DNA of 36,431 nt from a virus. The number at the start of each line of letters is the position of its first letter. Position 1 is the stretch's first letter. A model generated the notes under the pieces. That model was not told the DNA's origin and did no database searches. It worked only from the letters and a program-made list of their open reading frames with translations. This document shows positions 20,478-29,594 of this stretch, piece after piece. The stretch covers positions 1 through 36,431 of IMG/VR virus record IMGVR_UViG_3300035190_000542, one strand, 5' to 3'. Made by a program: the position numbers and the translations under genes.

Positions 20478-21182
20478 ATGGCGATGAACCTTCTTCAAAT
20501 TGTCCAAAGGGCCTGCCGCCTTTTGTCCATTCCCGTGCCTACGGAAGTCGTCAACTCGACTGACGCGCAGGTCCAGCAGCTTTACGCACTAGCCAATGAA
20601 GAAGGCGACGAACTGTCAGGCACCTATGATTGGCAGGTGATGCGAAAGCAGCATCTGTTTAATACGGTGGCAAGCGCGGTGCAGGCGAGCGCAGTTCCGT
20701 CGGACTTGGACCATTTTATCGCTAACTCGTTCTTCAACAGGACGACAATGCGTTACATTTATGGGCCTATCACCCCGCAAGAGTGGCAGGCTATCCAAGC
20801 GCAGCCGCAACTCAATCGCGTGTTTCTGGCGTTCATTGAGCGGGATAATCAGTTTCTAGTTACCCCGACGCCAGCCGCAGGGCAGGCCATTGCGTATGAA
20901 TACATTACGACAAATTGGGCCAAATCGGCTGCCGGTTCGGCGCAATCGTCATTCCTCGCTGACACAGACCTGACGTATCTGGATGACAAGCTGTTCCCGC
21001 TTGGCCTCCGCTGGCGGTTCCTGAAGTCCAAGGGACTGGATTACGCGGAGGATTTCCGCACTTATCAGGGCGAACGTAATCAGCGCATGGCCCGTGACGG
21101 CGGTAACACGATTATCGACAGCACGGGCGGCAACTATTACGGTTGGTCAACGAACATCCAAGAGGGCGGGTTCCCTGGATGA
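20478..21182 (+). CDS. Tail adaptor / head-completion protein, P22 gp4-like, 234 aa
   Basis: Helical protein MNLLQIVQRACRLLSIPVPT ... DAQVQQLYALANEEGDELSG ... YDWQVMRKQH, then the strand segment RVFLAFIERDNQFLVTPTPA and LFPLGLRWRFLKSKGLDYAE. This order is seen in podophage adaptor proteins (gp4-like) that join the portal to the tail needle or nozzle. Neighbouring genes for a stabilisation protein and ejection proteins agree. Confidence 0.78.
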   Translation: MAMNLLQIVQRACRLLSIPVPTEVVNSTDAQVQQLYALANEEGDELSGTYDWQVMRKQHLFNTVASAVQASAVPSDLDHFIANSFFNRTTMRYIYGPITPQEWQAIQAQPQLNRVFLAFIERDNQFLVTPTPAAGQAIAYEYITTNWAKSAAGSAQSSFLADTDLTYLDDKLFPLGLRWRFLKSKGLDYAEDFRTYQGERNQRMARDGGNTIIDSTGGNYYGWSTNIQEGGFPG

Positions 21183-21373
21183 TCCTGTTCGTCACCATTT
21201 CCGACACCAAAAACCAAGAGACGCAGCGCAAGAAGATTAACTCGCTGCTGTCAGTGTATGCGCCCGGCTATGGTTCAGCCCTGCCAGCCGCTGCGGATAG
21301 CCCAGACGGTCGGTTGTTCTATATTGGCGCACAAGGCTATCAGAACCGTTCCGGGGCATGGGTGGCGATATGA
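21179..21373 (+). CDS. Hypothetical protein in tail module, 64 aa
   Basis: ATG 21179 overlaps the previous TGA (ATGA); a further upstream frame start lies inside the adaptor gene and is rejected. Sequence MILFVTISDTKNQETQRKKI and GRLFYIGAQGYQNRSGAWVA. Its stop overlaps the start of the next gene. Unknown function. Confidence 0.65.
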   Translation: MILFVTISDTKNQETQRKKINSLLSVYAPGYGSALPAAADSPDGRLFYIGAQGYQNRSGAWVAI

Positions 21374-23058
21374 GACAAGCGGCGCAGCGATACGGTCGCC
21401 AGCCTTTACGGTCGGTAACTCAACAGCGAGTGTCTATCGGACGTGCTGTTCCGGCTCCGGTTGGTGGATGGGACGCTCAATCGCCATTGGCTGATATGCC
21501 GCCTGAGAACGCGGTCATTCTGGACAACTTTATTCCTCGCGCTGGCTATGTGGAACTGCGTAAGGGTTATGTGCCGTGGCAGGAGGGTATGCCGCTTCCG
21601 ACTGAATCGCTTTTGGTCTGGCGTGGTGGTGTCGCTACGACGGCGGACGACATTTTTGCAGCGGCTGGCGGTTCAATTTACGACGTAAGCAATCAAAACG
21701 GCTCGCCCGTTGAGGTGTTTTCCGGTGCTGGCAATGCTCGCTGGCAATGGATTAACTTTGCCAACGACGCTGGCACGTTCTTGATTGCGGCAAACGGCTC
21801 CACTGATCCGGTCTATTACGACGGTTCTACGTTTGCCTCTACGGTCATAACTGGCTCGGCTGGGGTCATTACGCTGGACCCGCGCACGTTGGTCGATGTG
21901 ATGGACCACAAGGGGCGCTTGTTCTTTGTGCAAGAGGACAGCCTTCGGTGCTGGTTCCTTGAGCCGTTTGCCATCCAAGGCGCGGCTAACCTGCTGGACC
22001 TCGGCCCGATTTTTGACAAAGGCGGGTCAATCCTTTGCCAAGCGACTTGGACGCTAGACGGTGGTTCCGGTGCCGATGATCTGGCGGTGTGGGTCACTAC
22101 GCAGGGTCAGGTGGCTGTGTATCAGGGCCTTGACCCTTCGGATGCAAACAACTGGGCATTGGTTGGCGTCTATGACATTGGCCTGCCGTTGTCGCGCCGG
22201 TCGCTGATTAAGTATGGTTCTGACCTGGTAGTGCTTACGACCAACGGTGTCGTTCCGCTTTCTCAGGCGCTGAAACTGGACCGCGCACAAGAGAACCTTG
22301 TAGCGCTGACGCAGAAAATCCAGAACGCATTTCAGCAATCGACGACCAAATATCGCAACAACTTTGGTTGGGAAGGTGCGCTGTATCCCAAGGGGACGCT
22401 GGCAATCTTTAACGTCCCGACAGCCAACCTGACGCGGTCGGAGCAGTATGTGCAGAACGTCCAAACGGGTGCGTGGTGCCGGTTTACGGGCATTGATGCG
22501 TTCTGTTGGGCTGTGGCCAATGACCAAATGTATTTTGGTGCGGCTGATTCTGTCTGTCTGTGGGATACTGGCTTTGCGGACAACACGACCGGCATTGTTG
22601 GCGACATTAAAACGGCCTTTAACTATTTTGGCACTCGCGGAAGCCTGAAGAAGTTTGAGATGATCCAACCGGTATTGCGGATCAGCGCAGACCTAGCTCC
22701 GGCAATTGAAATTGTTACGGACTTCAAAGAAAAGGTGCCAACCGCTGTCCCGACCACGATTAGAACAACGGGCGGGCGTTGGGATACGGGCCTTTGGGAT
22801 GTAGCGGTTTGGTCGGAGGCTGTGCAAACGCGCGATAGCTGGACCAGCGTGACCGGCATTGGCTACTGCGGTGCTGTGCGGATGCGTGTAGCGCCAAACG
22901 CTACGCTCTACATTGACCTGGGCGTGGATGACGATACGTCTCTGGCCTATGAGGCAGACGGCATTATTGCGATGCAAGCGGCGCGAAACACTAACGCGCC
23001 GTGCGAGATTATCGCGTTCAATCTAAAATACGAAAACCAGACGGGCGGGCAGCTTTGA
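21370..23058 (+). CDS. Tail hub/stabilisation protein, P22 gp10-like, 562 aa
   Basis: Starts MRQAAQRYGRQPLRSV, then the marker VGGWDAQSPLADMPPENAVI (about 31-50) and LDNFIPRAGYVELRKGYVPW (about 51-70), typical of podophage proteins that seal packaged DNA (gp10-like) and bind the adaptor. The middle holds beta-propeller-like repeats (GRLFFVQEDSLRCWFLEPFA; YGSDLVVLTTNGVVPLSQAL), and the end is a beta domain. The true start is ATG 21370, overlapping the previous stop. Confidence 0.85.
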   Translation: MRQAAQRYGRQPLRSVTQQRVSIGRAVPAPVGGWDAQSPLADMPPENAVILDNFIPRAGYVELRKGYVPWQEGMPLPTESLLVWRGGVATTADDIFAAAGGSIYDVSNQNGSPVEVFSGAGNARWQWINFANDAGTFLIAANGSTDPVYYDGSTFASTVITGSAGVITLDPRTLVDVMDHKGRLFFVQEDSLRCWFLEPFAIQGAANLLDLGPIFDKGGSILCQATWTLDGGSGADDLAVWVTTQGQVAVYQGLDPSDANNWALVGVYDIGLPLSRRSLIKYGSDLVVLTTNGVVPLSQALKLDRAQENLVALTQKIQNAFQQSTTKYRNNFGWEGALYPKGTLAIFNVPTANLTRSEQYVQNVQTGAWCRFTGIDAFCWAVANDQMYFGAADSVCLWDTGFADNTTGIVGDIKTAFNYFGTRGSLKKFEMIQPVLRISADLAPAIEIVTDFKEKVPTAVPTTIRTTGGRWDTGLWDVAVWSEAVQTRDSWTSVTGIGYCGAVRMRVAPNATLYIDLGVDDDTSLAYEADGIIAMQAARNTNAPCEIIAFNLKYENQTGGQL

Positions 23059-23522
23059 GGCTAGTTTCCGGCCCGTTCTCTCCACTGGTCGCTCAATGGG
23101 TAGCAGACCAGATTGGGCATGGAATGGACTGGGGGCCATGCGAGGCCATCGGAGTGGTCGATAAGCACGACAATCTCATTGGCGGTGTCGTTTTTAATCA
23201 ATATCAGCCCCAATATCGCAACATTGAGGTTAGCTTTGCCGCTAATCGGTCCAACTGGTTGACGCCTTCGCTGGTCACAGGTATCTTGCGTTATCCGTTC
23301 CAGCAATTAGGGGCGGCGAGAATCACCAGCCTGACGCCAAAGCGTTTGCGTCCCGCTCGCCAGTTTCTCTCAAAGTTTGGTTTCAAACATGAGGGGACTA
23401 TCCGGCGTGGTTATGGTGATGATGATTGCATCATATCCGGTCTCCTCGAAAGCGAGTGGCGTGTTCACCGTTTCAACAAGGACCGTGTAAGTGAGCAAGC
23501 CCCGGCCCCCAGCGGCTCCTGA
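23055..23522 (+). CDS. GNAT-family acetyltransferase, 155 aa
   Basis: TTG 23055 overlaps the previous TGA (TTGA) and is the best coupled start. EAIGVVDKHDNLIGGVVFNQ and RNIEVSFAANRSNWLTPSLV are GNAT strands; YPFQQLGAARITSLTPKRLR and KFGFKHEGTIRRGYGDDDCI are the usual GNAT C-terminal region. Acetyl-CoA dependent N-acetyl transfer is expected; the target is unknown. Similar enzymes sit between gp10-like and ejection genes in other podophages. Overlaps the next gene by 32 bp. Confidence 0.85.
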   Translation: MRLVSGPFSPLVAQWVADQIGHGMDWGPCEAIGVVDKHDNLIGGVVFNQYQPQYRNIEVSFAANRSNWLTPSLVTGILRYPFQQLGAARITSLTPKRLRPARQFLSKFGFKHEGTIRRGYGDDDCIISGLLESEWRVHRFNKDRVSEQAPAPSGS

Positions 23523-24561
23523 TCCCGTCCAGCTTGCCAACGCTCAAAGCGCGGCAAACACCGCGACTGCCCGTGAGCAGCAGCGGCTAAACATGGTGAA
23601 TACGTCCGGTCCCCAAGGGACCGTGCGTTATATCGCTGACCCGTCTGCACCTGGTGGCTATCGTCAAGAGACGGCGCTTAGCCCGCTTGAACAACAAAAC
23701 TACGAACGCTCGACTGGCGTTTACGGTAGCGCCCTAGACACCGCAGGCCAGCAGATTGGCCGCGTGAACACGGCGCTTGGGCAAGGCCTGAACACCGAGG
23801 GCCTGCCAGAACTGCAAGGCTACAACGCGCCTGACTTTGACCGCCAACGGTTTGAGGATTCGGTTTATGCTAGCCAGACCCGTAGGCTCGACCCGCAGTT
23901 TGAGCGGCTTGAGAGGTCGCAAGACGCACGTCTTGCCGCGCAGGGCCTTGGAGCGAATAGCGAGGCAACGCGAAACCTACGAACTGATTTTGCTAGAGAT
24001 AGAGCTGACGCATACGGAGAGGCAGCAAACCAAGCCATCCAAGCCGGTGGTGCGGAACAATCTCGCGCTATTCAGCAGGCCATTGCGGGCGGGACATTCG
24101 GTAATCAGGCGCGGACGCAGGGCCTCCAAGAGCGGGCTTACGTCCAGAACCAGCCGCTTCAGCAGCTTCAAGCCCTGCTAGGCACGGGCCAGGTCGGTAT
24201 GCCCCAAGGCATCCAATACAGCCCGACCGGCGTGGGCCAAACGGACGTTCTGGCGGCTAACCAGATGAGTCAGAACCAACTTAACCAAAACTATCAGGCC
24301 CGCGTGGGTCAACAGAACGCACTGATGAGCGGTCTATTCTCGCTCGGTTCGGCTGGCATCGGTGCGTCTGACCGTCGCCTCAAACGTGACATCAAGCGCG
24401 TTGGCACGATGGCTAACGGCCTGCCGGTTTACGAATACCGCTACGTTTGGGGCCGCAAGCGTCACGTTGGTGTCATGGCGCAGGACGTTCTCAAGGCTGG
24501 CATCGATGCGGTGGTCCGTCACTGGACGGGCTTCCTCATGGTCGATTACGGGAAGCTCTAA
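23491..24561 (+). CDS. Internal virion protein with C-terminal S74-like tail, 356 aa
   Basis: GTG 23491 start. Residues 1-290 are Gln/Ala/Asn-rich and helical (QLANAQSAANTATAREQQRL; QNQLNQNYQARVGQQNALMS), like podophage ejection proteins. Residues about 293-356 begin SDRRLKRDIKRVGTMANGLP and continue RKRHVGVMAQDVLKAGIDAV, matching the start of the peptidase S74 intramolecular chaperone domain, with Ser293 where the self-cleavage Ser lies. The domain is shortened (about 64 residues) and no fibre precedes it. Confidence 0.82.
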   Translation: MSKPRPPAAPDPVQLANAQSAANTATAREQQRLNMVNTSGPQGTVRYIADPSAPGGYRQETALSPLEQQNYERSTGVYGSALDTAGQQIGRVNTALGQGLNTEGLPELQGYNAPDFDRQRFEDSVYASQTRRLDPQFERLERSQDARLAAQGLGANSEATRNLRTDFARDRADAYGEAANQAIQAGGAEQSRAIQQAIAGGTFGNQARTQGLQERAYVQNQPLQQLQALLGTGQVGMPQGIQYSPTGVGQTDVLAANQMSQNQLNQNYQARVGQQNALMSGLFSLGSAGIGASDRRLKRDIKRVGTMANGLPVYEYRYVWGRKRHVGVMAQDVLKAGIDAVVRHWTGFLMVDYGKL

Positions 24562-26172
24562 ATGGCCCGCGCTCCCATGCCTGCCCCGCAGATGATCGAA
24601 ACGCCAGCGATGCGCCGTAGCGCAATGCTGGCTAAACTGCTTGAGGAACAGCGCCAGCCCGTTGAGATTAAGGGCGGCTACGGCGAACTGGCGGCTAGGC
24701 TTCTCGGTCAAGGCATTGCGCAGTTCAGTGCTAACCGTGCAGAACGGGCTGTGCGAGACGAACGCGAGGCGACGCGCGAGGCGTTTCTGGCTGGACTGCC
24801 TGTCGCGCCAGAAGCGGCTGCAAGCGGTCCCGCTTTGGCAGCCGCGCTTGTAGCGCCCGTGGTCAACAACACGCAAGACGCGCAGCAAGCCGGCATTGCG
24901 CCGGTCGCGCCAATCATGGGTTCGGCGCTTCCTGATGCCGCTCCGGCTGGTATGCCTGCCGCACCTATGCCGATGGCCGATGTTCCGCCTATGCCGCAAA
25001 TGGTTCCGGCACCGACAATGGCACCGGCTCCGCCCCCGATGGCACCGCAGGCCCCTGCCCAACCGCAAATGCCGCCACAACTTGCCGCATACGTTCGGCA
25101 ACTGGCACAAACGGATTTGGCGGGCGCTCAGGCCGTTTACGGCAACTGGCAACAGCAACAAGCCATGATGTCGCAATTGCCAGAAGCAATCCGCAACGAC
25201 CCTGTTGCTGCATGGGCCGCTGTTAACGACCCCGCGTCTCTCGCGGAAAGTTTCGGAATGCGCTATCGCCCGATCACAACGGCGGAAGGAAGCATAACCG
25301 CCTATGGTCCTGGCTCTGGTGATACGCGTATCGCCGCGCCCGTAATCGAGCGGTTTGATGATCGTTTCGGCGTAATCGACCCGCTTAACACGCGAGCGGG
25401 TGTGCAATATACCGCGCCTCGCGGCATGACCGCCGCTGAAAGCACCGACCTTTATAGAGTTCAAAATCCGACCGTTCCGGCTAACAGCCGCGTAGTGAAT
25501 CTACCCACGGGCCAAACGTTGGCTGAAGGTTATATTCCGCCGGAGATTGCCAATGTCGCACCGGGTGGAGAAGCGTTGGTGTTCAATCAGGGTCAGCTTG
25601 AGAGCCGCGTTGGCAGCACTCAGGCCCGACCGCTTTCAGATGCGGACCAAAGCGCCATTGCGCGAGCCGATCTCGCTATAACGCAATCAGACCAAGCGTT
25701 GAACCGCGCTACACGATTGGTTGACCAAATTGCAAGGGGCGAACTTCGGCTGGGAATTATTGAGCGCGGTGGTGCTGCGCTTGAGTCGGCAGCGGGCCGG
25801 GCCAGCCCCAACGCTCTGGCTATCAAAGATTTGGAGCAATGGGCTAAACAGGCTCGCGATGCCATTCTTGCGGCCAATACCGGCGTTCAAACTGACCAAG
25901 ACGCCGTCAGGGCATTGGATAACGTGCTTGCAAGCATGAACGACGAGGGGCTGGTTCGGCAGTATCTAAATCAATTCATCACGGCGACTTCCGCGACTAA
26001 AGCCGCGTTGCAACGCGATATTACGCGCCGGGGGGGCGACCAAGGCCAGCCGGTCAATGGGGGTTCCTCAAGCGAAAACCTGCCCCCCGTCGGGCCGGAA
26101 GGCGCGCGTGTGCGTAGCCGCAGCAACGGAACGATCATGGTCAGCCGTGGTGGCCAGTGGGTGCCCGAATGA
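24562..26172 (+). CDS. Internal virion (ejection) protein, 536 aa
   Basis: Helical, Ala/Gln-rich. A Pro/Met/Ala-rich linker occupies about 120-175 (PMADVPPMPQMVPAPTMAPA), followed by a globular part with RYRPITTAEGSITAYGPGSG. A long helix with LAITQSDQALNRATRLVDQI and LDNVLASMNDEGLVRQYLNQ follows, and a basic tail ends RGGQWVPE. This second of three ejection-type genes likely crosses the envelope during DNA entry. No enzymatic motif is seen. Confidence 0.8.
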   Translation: MARAPMPAPQMIETPAMRRSAMLAKLLEEQRQPVEIKGGYGELAARLLGQGIAQFSANRAERAVRDEREATREAFLAGLPVAPEAAASGPALAAALVAPVVNNTQDAQQAGIAPVAPIMGSALPDAAPAGMPAAPMPMADVPPMPQMVPAPTMAPAPPPMAPQAPAQPQMPPQLAAYVRQLAQTDLAGAQAVYGNWQQQQAMMSQLPEAIRNDPVAAWAAVNDPASLAESFGMRYRPITTAEGSITAYGPGSGDTRIAAPVIERFDDRFGVIDPLNTRAGVQYTAPRGMTAAESTDLYRVQNPTVPANSRVVNLPTGQTLAEGYIPPEIANVAPGGEALVFNQGQLESRVGSTQARPLSDADQSAIARADLAITQSDQALNRATRLVDQIARGELRLGIIERGGAALESAAGRASPNALAIKDLEQWAKQARDAILAANTGVQTDQDAVRALDNVLASMNDEGLVRQYLNQFITATSATKAALQRDITRRGGDQGQPVNGGSSSENLPPVGPEGARVRSRSNGTIMVSRGGQWVPE

Positions 26173-28310
26173 GGCAGCAGCAAAGCGAATGGGAGGTTTT
26201 GCCTCCGGTATCCGCGCCTCGCGCCCCATCTCAAGGCGAATGGGAGGCGCTTCCGCCTTCTCGCACACGCCCACCACGGCCCGCACAACAGCGCCCGCAA
26301 TCTGCGCCACAGGCCGCACCGGCTCCCAAGCTAAATGAACTTGGTATCACAGACGCGGAAGAACGCGACGCGCTGATTGACCAAGGATACACGCCGGAAG
26401 AAGCCGACCGCGTGATGCAGGAAAACTATGTTGCTCGCGCTGGGCCGGTCGTTGGGTATGGGGTTGCCCGTGAAGAAGAACTTGGCCCGCAAGACACGCC
26501 AGAAAGCCTTCGCGCACAGGGTTATGAACTAGACCCCGCAACAAACCGATGGGCGCGGGTTGTGGGCCGTCAACAGGCACCTGGTGTGGCTCCGGCGTTG
26601 CTTCCAAAGGTTCAAGAACTTGCGGCCCGTAATGCCGCTGAAGCTCAAATGGCCGGAAGCAAGGGCGGTCTTGCGGATCGCATTCGTGCGCTTTCGTCGG
26701 GCATGAGCTACGGCCTTTCCGACGAACTTGAACGCGCGTTGGTGGAAGCGCAGACGCGAGGCGAAAACCTCAACCGACGCATTCTTGGCGAAGAAATTCC
26801 TTATACGGCAGAGCAATACGGCGAGGCATACAGCGATGTCGCGCGAGGCAACACGCAGGATTTTGCCCGCACCCGCCCGCTTCAAAACTTTGCATTGCAG
26901 TTGGCCGGTGGCGCGGTTGCGCCAGGTATGGTTCCTGCTGGAAATTATGTAGCGCAAGGGACAACGGGCGGCATTCGCGCAGGCCGTGCCGCTGGCGTTG
27001 GCGCTGGCATTGGTGGAGCGACCGGCTTTGGAACGGCTGAAGGCGACTTTGCGGATCGCTTAGAGGGCACCGCAATTGGCGCTGGCGTTGGCGCACTTAC
27101 CGGCGCAGCGGGTCAACGAGTTGTTGACCGTTTTGCGCGTGGCGCTGTTGGCGCAGACACGACGGCTGCCCGTCAGCTTTCGCGCGAAGGAGTTCAGCTT
27201 ACGCCGGGCCAAATGCTGCAAGAGACGCCCTTGATTGGTGGGTTTCTTCGCGGCACGGAGGACCGACTGGCGGGAATGCCGCTCATTGGTGATGCCATTC
27301 AAGGTGCCAGAACGCGAGGGCTTGAGACGGCCAATATCGCAGGAGCGCAACGCGGGCTTACGCCCATCGGGGAAACTATCCCGCCAAAAATTGCTCCCGG
27401 TTATGAGGCTGTCGAATACGTTCAAGACCGGCTCGGGCAGGCATACGCGGACGTTCTCTCGCGTGTATCTCCAACCATTGACGCGCCGCTTGACACCGGC
27501 ATTGCTGAAATTCTTGCAGATGCGCCCGCGTCAATGGGTGAAGCCCGCGCTCGCCAGTTGGCGGAAATCTTGTCGTCCCGCGTGATGCGTAACGTCGATC
27601 CCGAAACGCGTCGTATTTCTGGCGAAGAATTTAAGCGTATTGAGACGGTTCTTGGCCAGCAACAGCGCGAACTTTCTCGTTCTGTCGATAGCGACCAACG
27701 TGCACTTGGATTGGCGCTTGGCGACATTCGCAGCGAATTCCGCGATGCGCTCGCGCGTCAATATCCCGCCGAAGCTCCACGCCTTCAGCAAATCAATACT
27801 GGATATGCAAACCTTGTCCGCATTGAGGATGCAACGGGAACCGCTGGCGCTATGCAACGCGGCGGCGTTTTTACGGCTACGCAACTTGCCAACGCCGTTC
27901 GTCGCAACACCGGAAGCCGTTCACAGCGCGGTGCCGGAACCGGCTTGATGCGCGACCTGGCTACCAATATGGGCGAGGTTTTGCCGTCCACCGTCCCTGA
28001 TAGTGGCACAGCCGGTCGCGCTGGACTCGCAGCCCTTTTGGCGGGCGGTTATTATCTCAAGCCCGAAATCGCAATTCCAGTTATCGCGGGCGTCGCTCCC
28101 TACACCAAAATCGGCCAAGCTCTAATCAATTTGATTTATCGATCTACTGACCCTGAACAGGCCAGACCAGCCTTGGCCGAAATGGCGCGGCTGGCGCAAC
28201 AGAATCCGGAACTTCAGCAATACTACGCTCAAGCCGCTGAACACGTTGCTCGGCTCGCTCTGCCCGACGCTCAGAATCCACCACAACCCACGCTGCAAGT
28301 GCAGCAATGA
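26169..28310 (+). CDS. Large internal virion (ejection) protein, 713 aa
   Basis: ATG 26169 overlaps the previous TGA. The N-terminus repeats EWEVLPP (7-13) and EWEALPP (24-30). A long Pro/Gln segment follows. A Gly/Ala-rich hydrophobic region at about 260-320 (GVGAGIGGATGFGTAEGDFA; GTAIGAGVGALTGAAGQRVV) looks able to enter membranes, as in podophage ejection proteins that build a channel. The C-terminal half is helical (RRISGEEFKRIETVLGQQQR). Antisense to its end lies a possible minus-strand gene. Confidence 0.82.
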   Translation: MRQQQSEWEVLPPVSAPRAPSQGEWEALPPSRTRPPRPAQQRPQSAPQAAPAPKLNELGITDAEERDALIDQGYTPEEADRVMQENYVARAGPVVGYGVAREEELGPQDTPESLRAQGYELDPATNRWARVVGRQQAPGVAPALLPKVQELAARNAAEAQMAGSKGGLADRIRALSSGMSYGLSDELERALVEAQTRGENLNRRILGEEIPYTAEQYGEAYSDVARGNTQDFARTRPLQNFALQLAGGAVAPGMVPAGNYVAQGTTGGIRAGRAAGVGAGIGGATGFGTAEGDFADRLEGTAIGAGVGALTGAAGQRVVDRFARGAVGADTTAARQLSREGVQLTPGQMLQETPLIGGFLRGTEDRLAGMPLIGDAIQGARTRGLETANIAGAQRGLTPIGETIPPKIAPGYEAVEYVQDRLGQAYADVLSRVSPTIDAPLDTGIAEILADAPASMGEARARQLAEILSSRVMRNVDPETRRISGEEFKRIETVLGQQQRELSRSVDSDQRALGLALGDIRSEFRDALARQYPAEAPRLQQINTGYANLVRIEDATGTAGAMQRGGVFTATQLANAVRRNTGSRSQRGAGTGLMRDLATNMGEVLPSTVPDSGTAGRAGLAALLAGGYYLKPEIAIPVIAGVAPYTKIGQALINLIYRSTDPEQARPALAEMARLAQQNPELQQYYAQAAEHVARLALPDAQNPPQPTLQVQQ

Positions 28311-28377
28311 CTCCCAACATCCACCCGCCTGTAAACGGCACGGCAAGAATGACGGCTAGAACGATGTATCGGGACAT
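28144..28377 (-). CDS. Possible antisense membrane/coiled-coil protein, 77 aa
   Basis: Starts MSRYIVLAVILAVPF; two hydrophobic stretches (about 4-15 and 20-34) are followed by DSERRAERAEQRVQRLERSI, a typical coiled coil, then a Pro-rich end. This order, membrane then coiled coil, is that of small spanin-like or holin-associated proteins and is unlikely to arise as a chance mirror of an ejection gene. Against it: 167 bases overlap the plus-strand gene, and the ribosome site (GCGG) is weak. It would be the only minus-strand gene in the late region. Confidence 0.42.
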   Translation of the reverse strand: MSRYIVLAVILAVPFTGGWMLGVIAALAAWVVVDSERRAERAEQRVQRLERSIAEVPDSVAPAAPFRPRLVWPVQGQ

Positions 28378-28406
28378 AACCGCAGCATACACCAAAGGAG
28401 GCCCGA

Positions 28407-29585
28407 TTGGCTAGAAACGGGTCGGGGAGCTATTCGCCCCCATCAAACACATGGAACCCTGCGGTTCCTGAAACCGCTATCCTGTCGGACGATTGGAACG
28501 CCACGCTTGCGGACCTTGCGACGGCGCTGACGCAATCGCTGGCATCTGATGGTCAAACGCCAGCGGCTGCGGTTATTCCGTTTGCCCAAGGCATCCGCGT
28601 ATCCGATGGCCTGATTACGGCTCCGTCAATCGCGGTGATTGGAGATGTGGATACGGGCTTTTATTTTCCGGCTGCTAACTCGGTAAGCCTGGTGTGCGGC
28701 GGTGTGTCTGTTCTGGCCGCGACAACGGCAGGCGTGACCTTCCCGCTTGGTGTAACGTTTGCCGGAAACCAGACCGTCACCGGAAACCTGACGGTCAACG
28801 GTAACACGACCATTGGCAATGCTGGCGCAGATACGTTGTCGGTTGTAGCTACTGGCACGTTCACCGGAAACCAGACCTTTAACGGCACGGCTACCTTCAC
28901 TTCGACTGTGACCGTTCCCGACGCATCGTTCACGAATGCCAAACTGGCGACGGTTGCCACGGCTACGATCAAGGGCCGAGTGACTGCTGGCACGGGTGCG
29001 GTAGAAGACCTGACCGGGACGCAGGCAACGACGTTGTTGAGCGCGGTTGTGGGTGACAGCGGCTCGGGTGGCACCAAGGGCCTAGTTCCTGCCCCTGCTG
29101 CCGGTGATACGGCTGCGGCTCGCTTCCTTAGCGCGGCTGGCACGTTTGCGGCGGCTGTCCCGGTCGGTTCCATCACGATGTATGCGGCCAATACGGCCCC
29201 AGCTGGCTGGCTGGAATGTAACGCGGCGGTGGTGTCGCGCACGACTTATGCCGGTTTGTTTGCGGCCATTGGCACGACGTTCAATACAGGCGGCGAGGCT
29301 GGCACTGATTTCCGACTGCCCGATATGCGCGGCGAGTTTGCCCGTGGCTGGGATAACGGGCGGGGCATTGACCCAGCTCGCGCGTTCGGTTCGGCGCAGG
29401 CTGATGAGCTTGAGGCTCACGTTCACTCGGTTACGCCTCCTGCCGCAAACGATGATACGGCGTCGGGTTTGACCTCGACCGGAACGGGCGGTTCAGAAAC
29501 CATTACGCCATACAACACGGCATCGACTGGTGGCACCGAGACGCGCCCGCGTAACATCGCCCTCATGTTTATTATCAAGTTCTAG
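28407..29585 (+). CDS. Tail fibre with collar domain, 392 aa
   Basis: TTG 28407 follows AAGGAGG by 5 bases, and the sequence MARNGSGSYSPPSNTWNP is a known fibre N-terminus that supports this start. Residues about 100-220 are Thr/Val/Asn repeats (VTGNLTVNGNTTIGNAGADT). From about 252, PVGSITMYAANTAPAGWLEC and DFRLPDMRGEFARGWDNGRG are the phage tail collar domain, with the C-terminal TRPRNIALMFIIKF typical of the family. It attaches the virion to the host or other fibres. Confidence 0.9.
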   Translation: MARNGSGSYSPPSNTWNPAVPETAILSDDWNATLADLATALTQSLASDGQTPAAAVIPFAQGIRVSDGLITAPSIAVIGDVDTGFYFPAANSVSLVCGGVSVLAATTAGVTFPLGVTFAGNQTVTGNLTVNGNTTIGNAGADTLSVVATGTFTGNQTFNGTATFTSTVTVPDASFTNAKLATVATATIKGRVTAGTGAVEDLTGTQATTLLSAVVGDSGSGGTKGLVPAPAAGDTAAARFLSAAGTFAAAVPVGSITMYAANTAPAGWLECNAAVVSRTTYAGLFAAIGTTFNTGGEAGTDFRLPDMRGEFARGWDNGRGIDPARAFGSAQADELEAHVHSVTPPAANDDTASGLTSTGTGGSETITPYNTASTGGTETRPRNIALMFIIKF

Positions 29586-29594
29586 GGAACTAAA

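Noticed and set aside
24334-25464. Minus-strand open frame of 376 codons opposite the ejection genes
   Set aside because: Low-complexity Arg/His-rich translation typical of antisense to GC-rich genes; both plus-strand genes are well supported.
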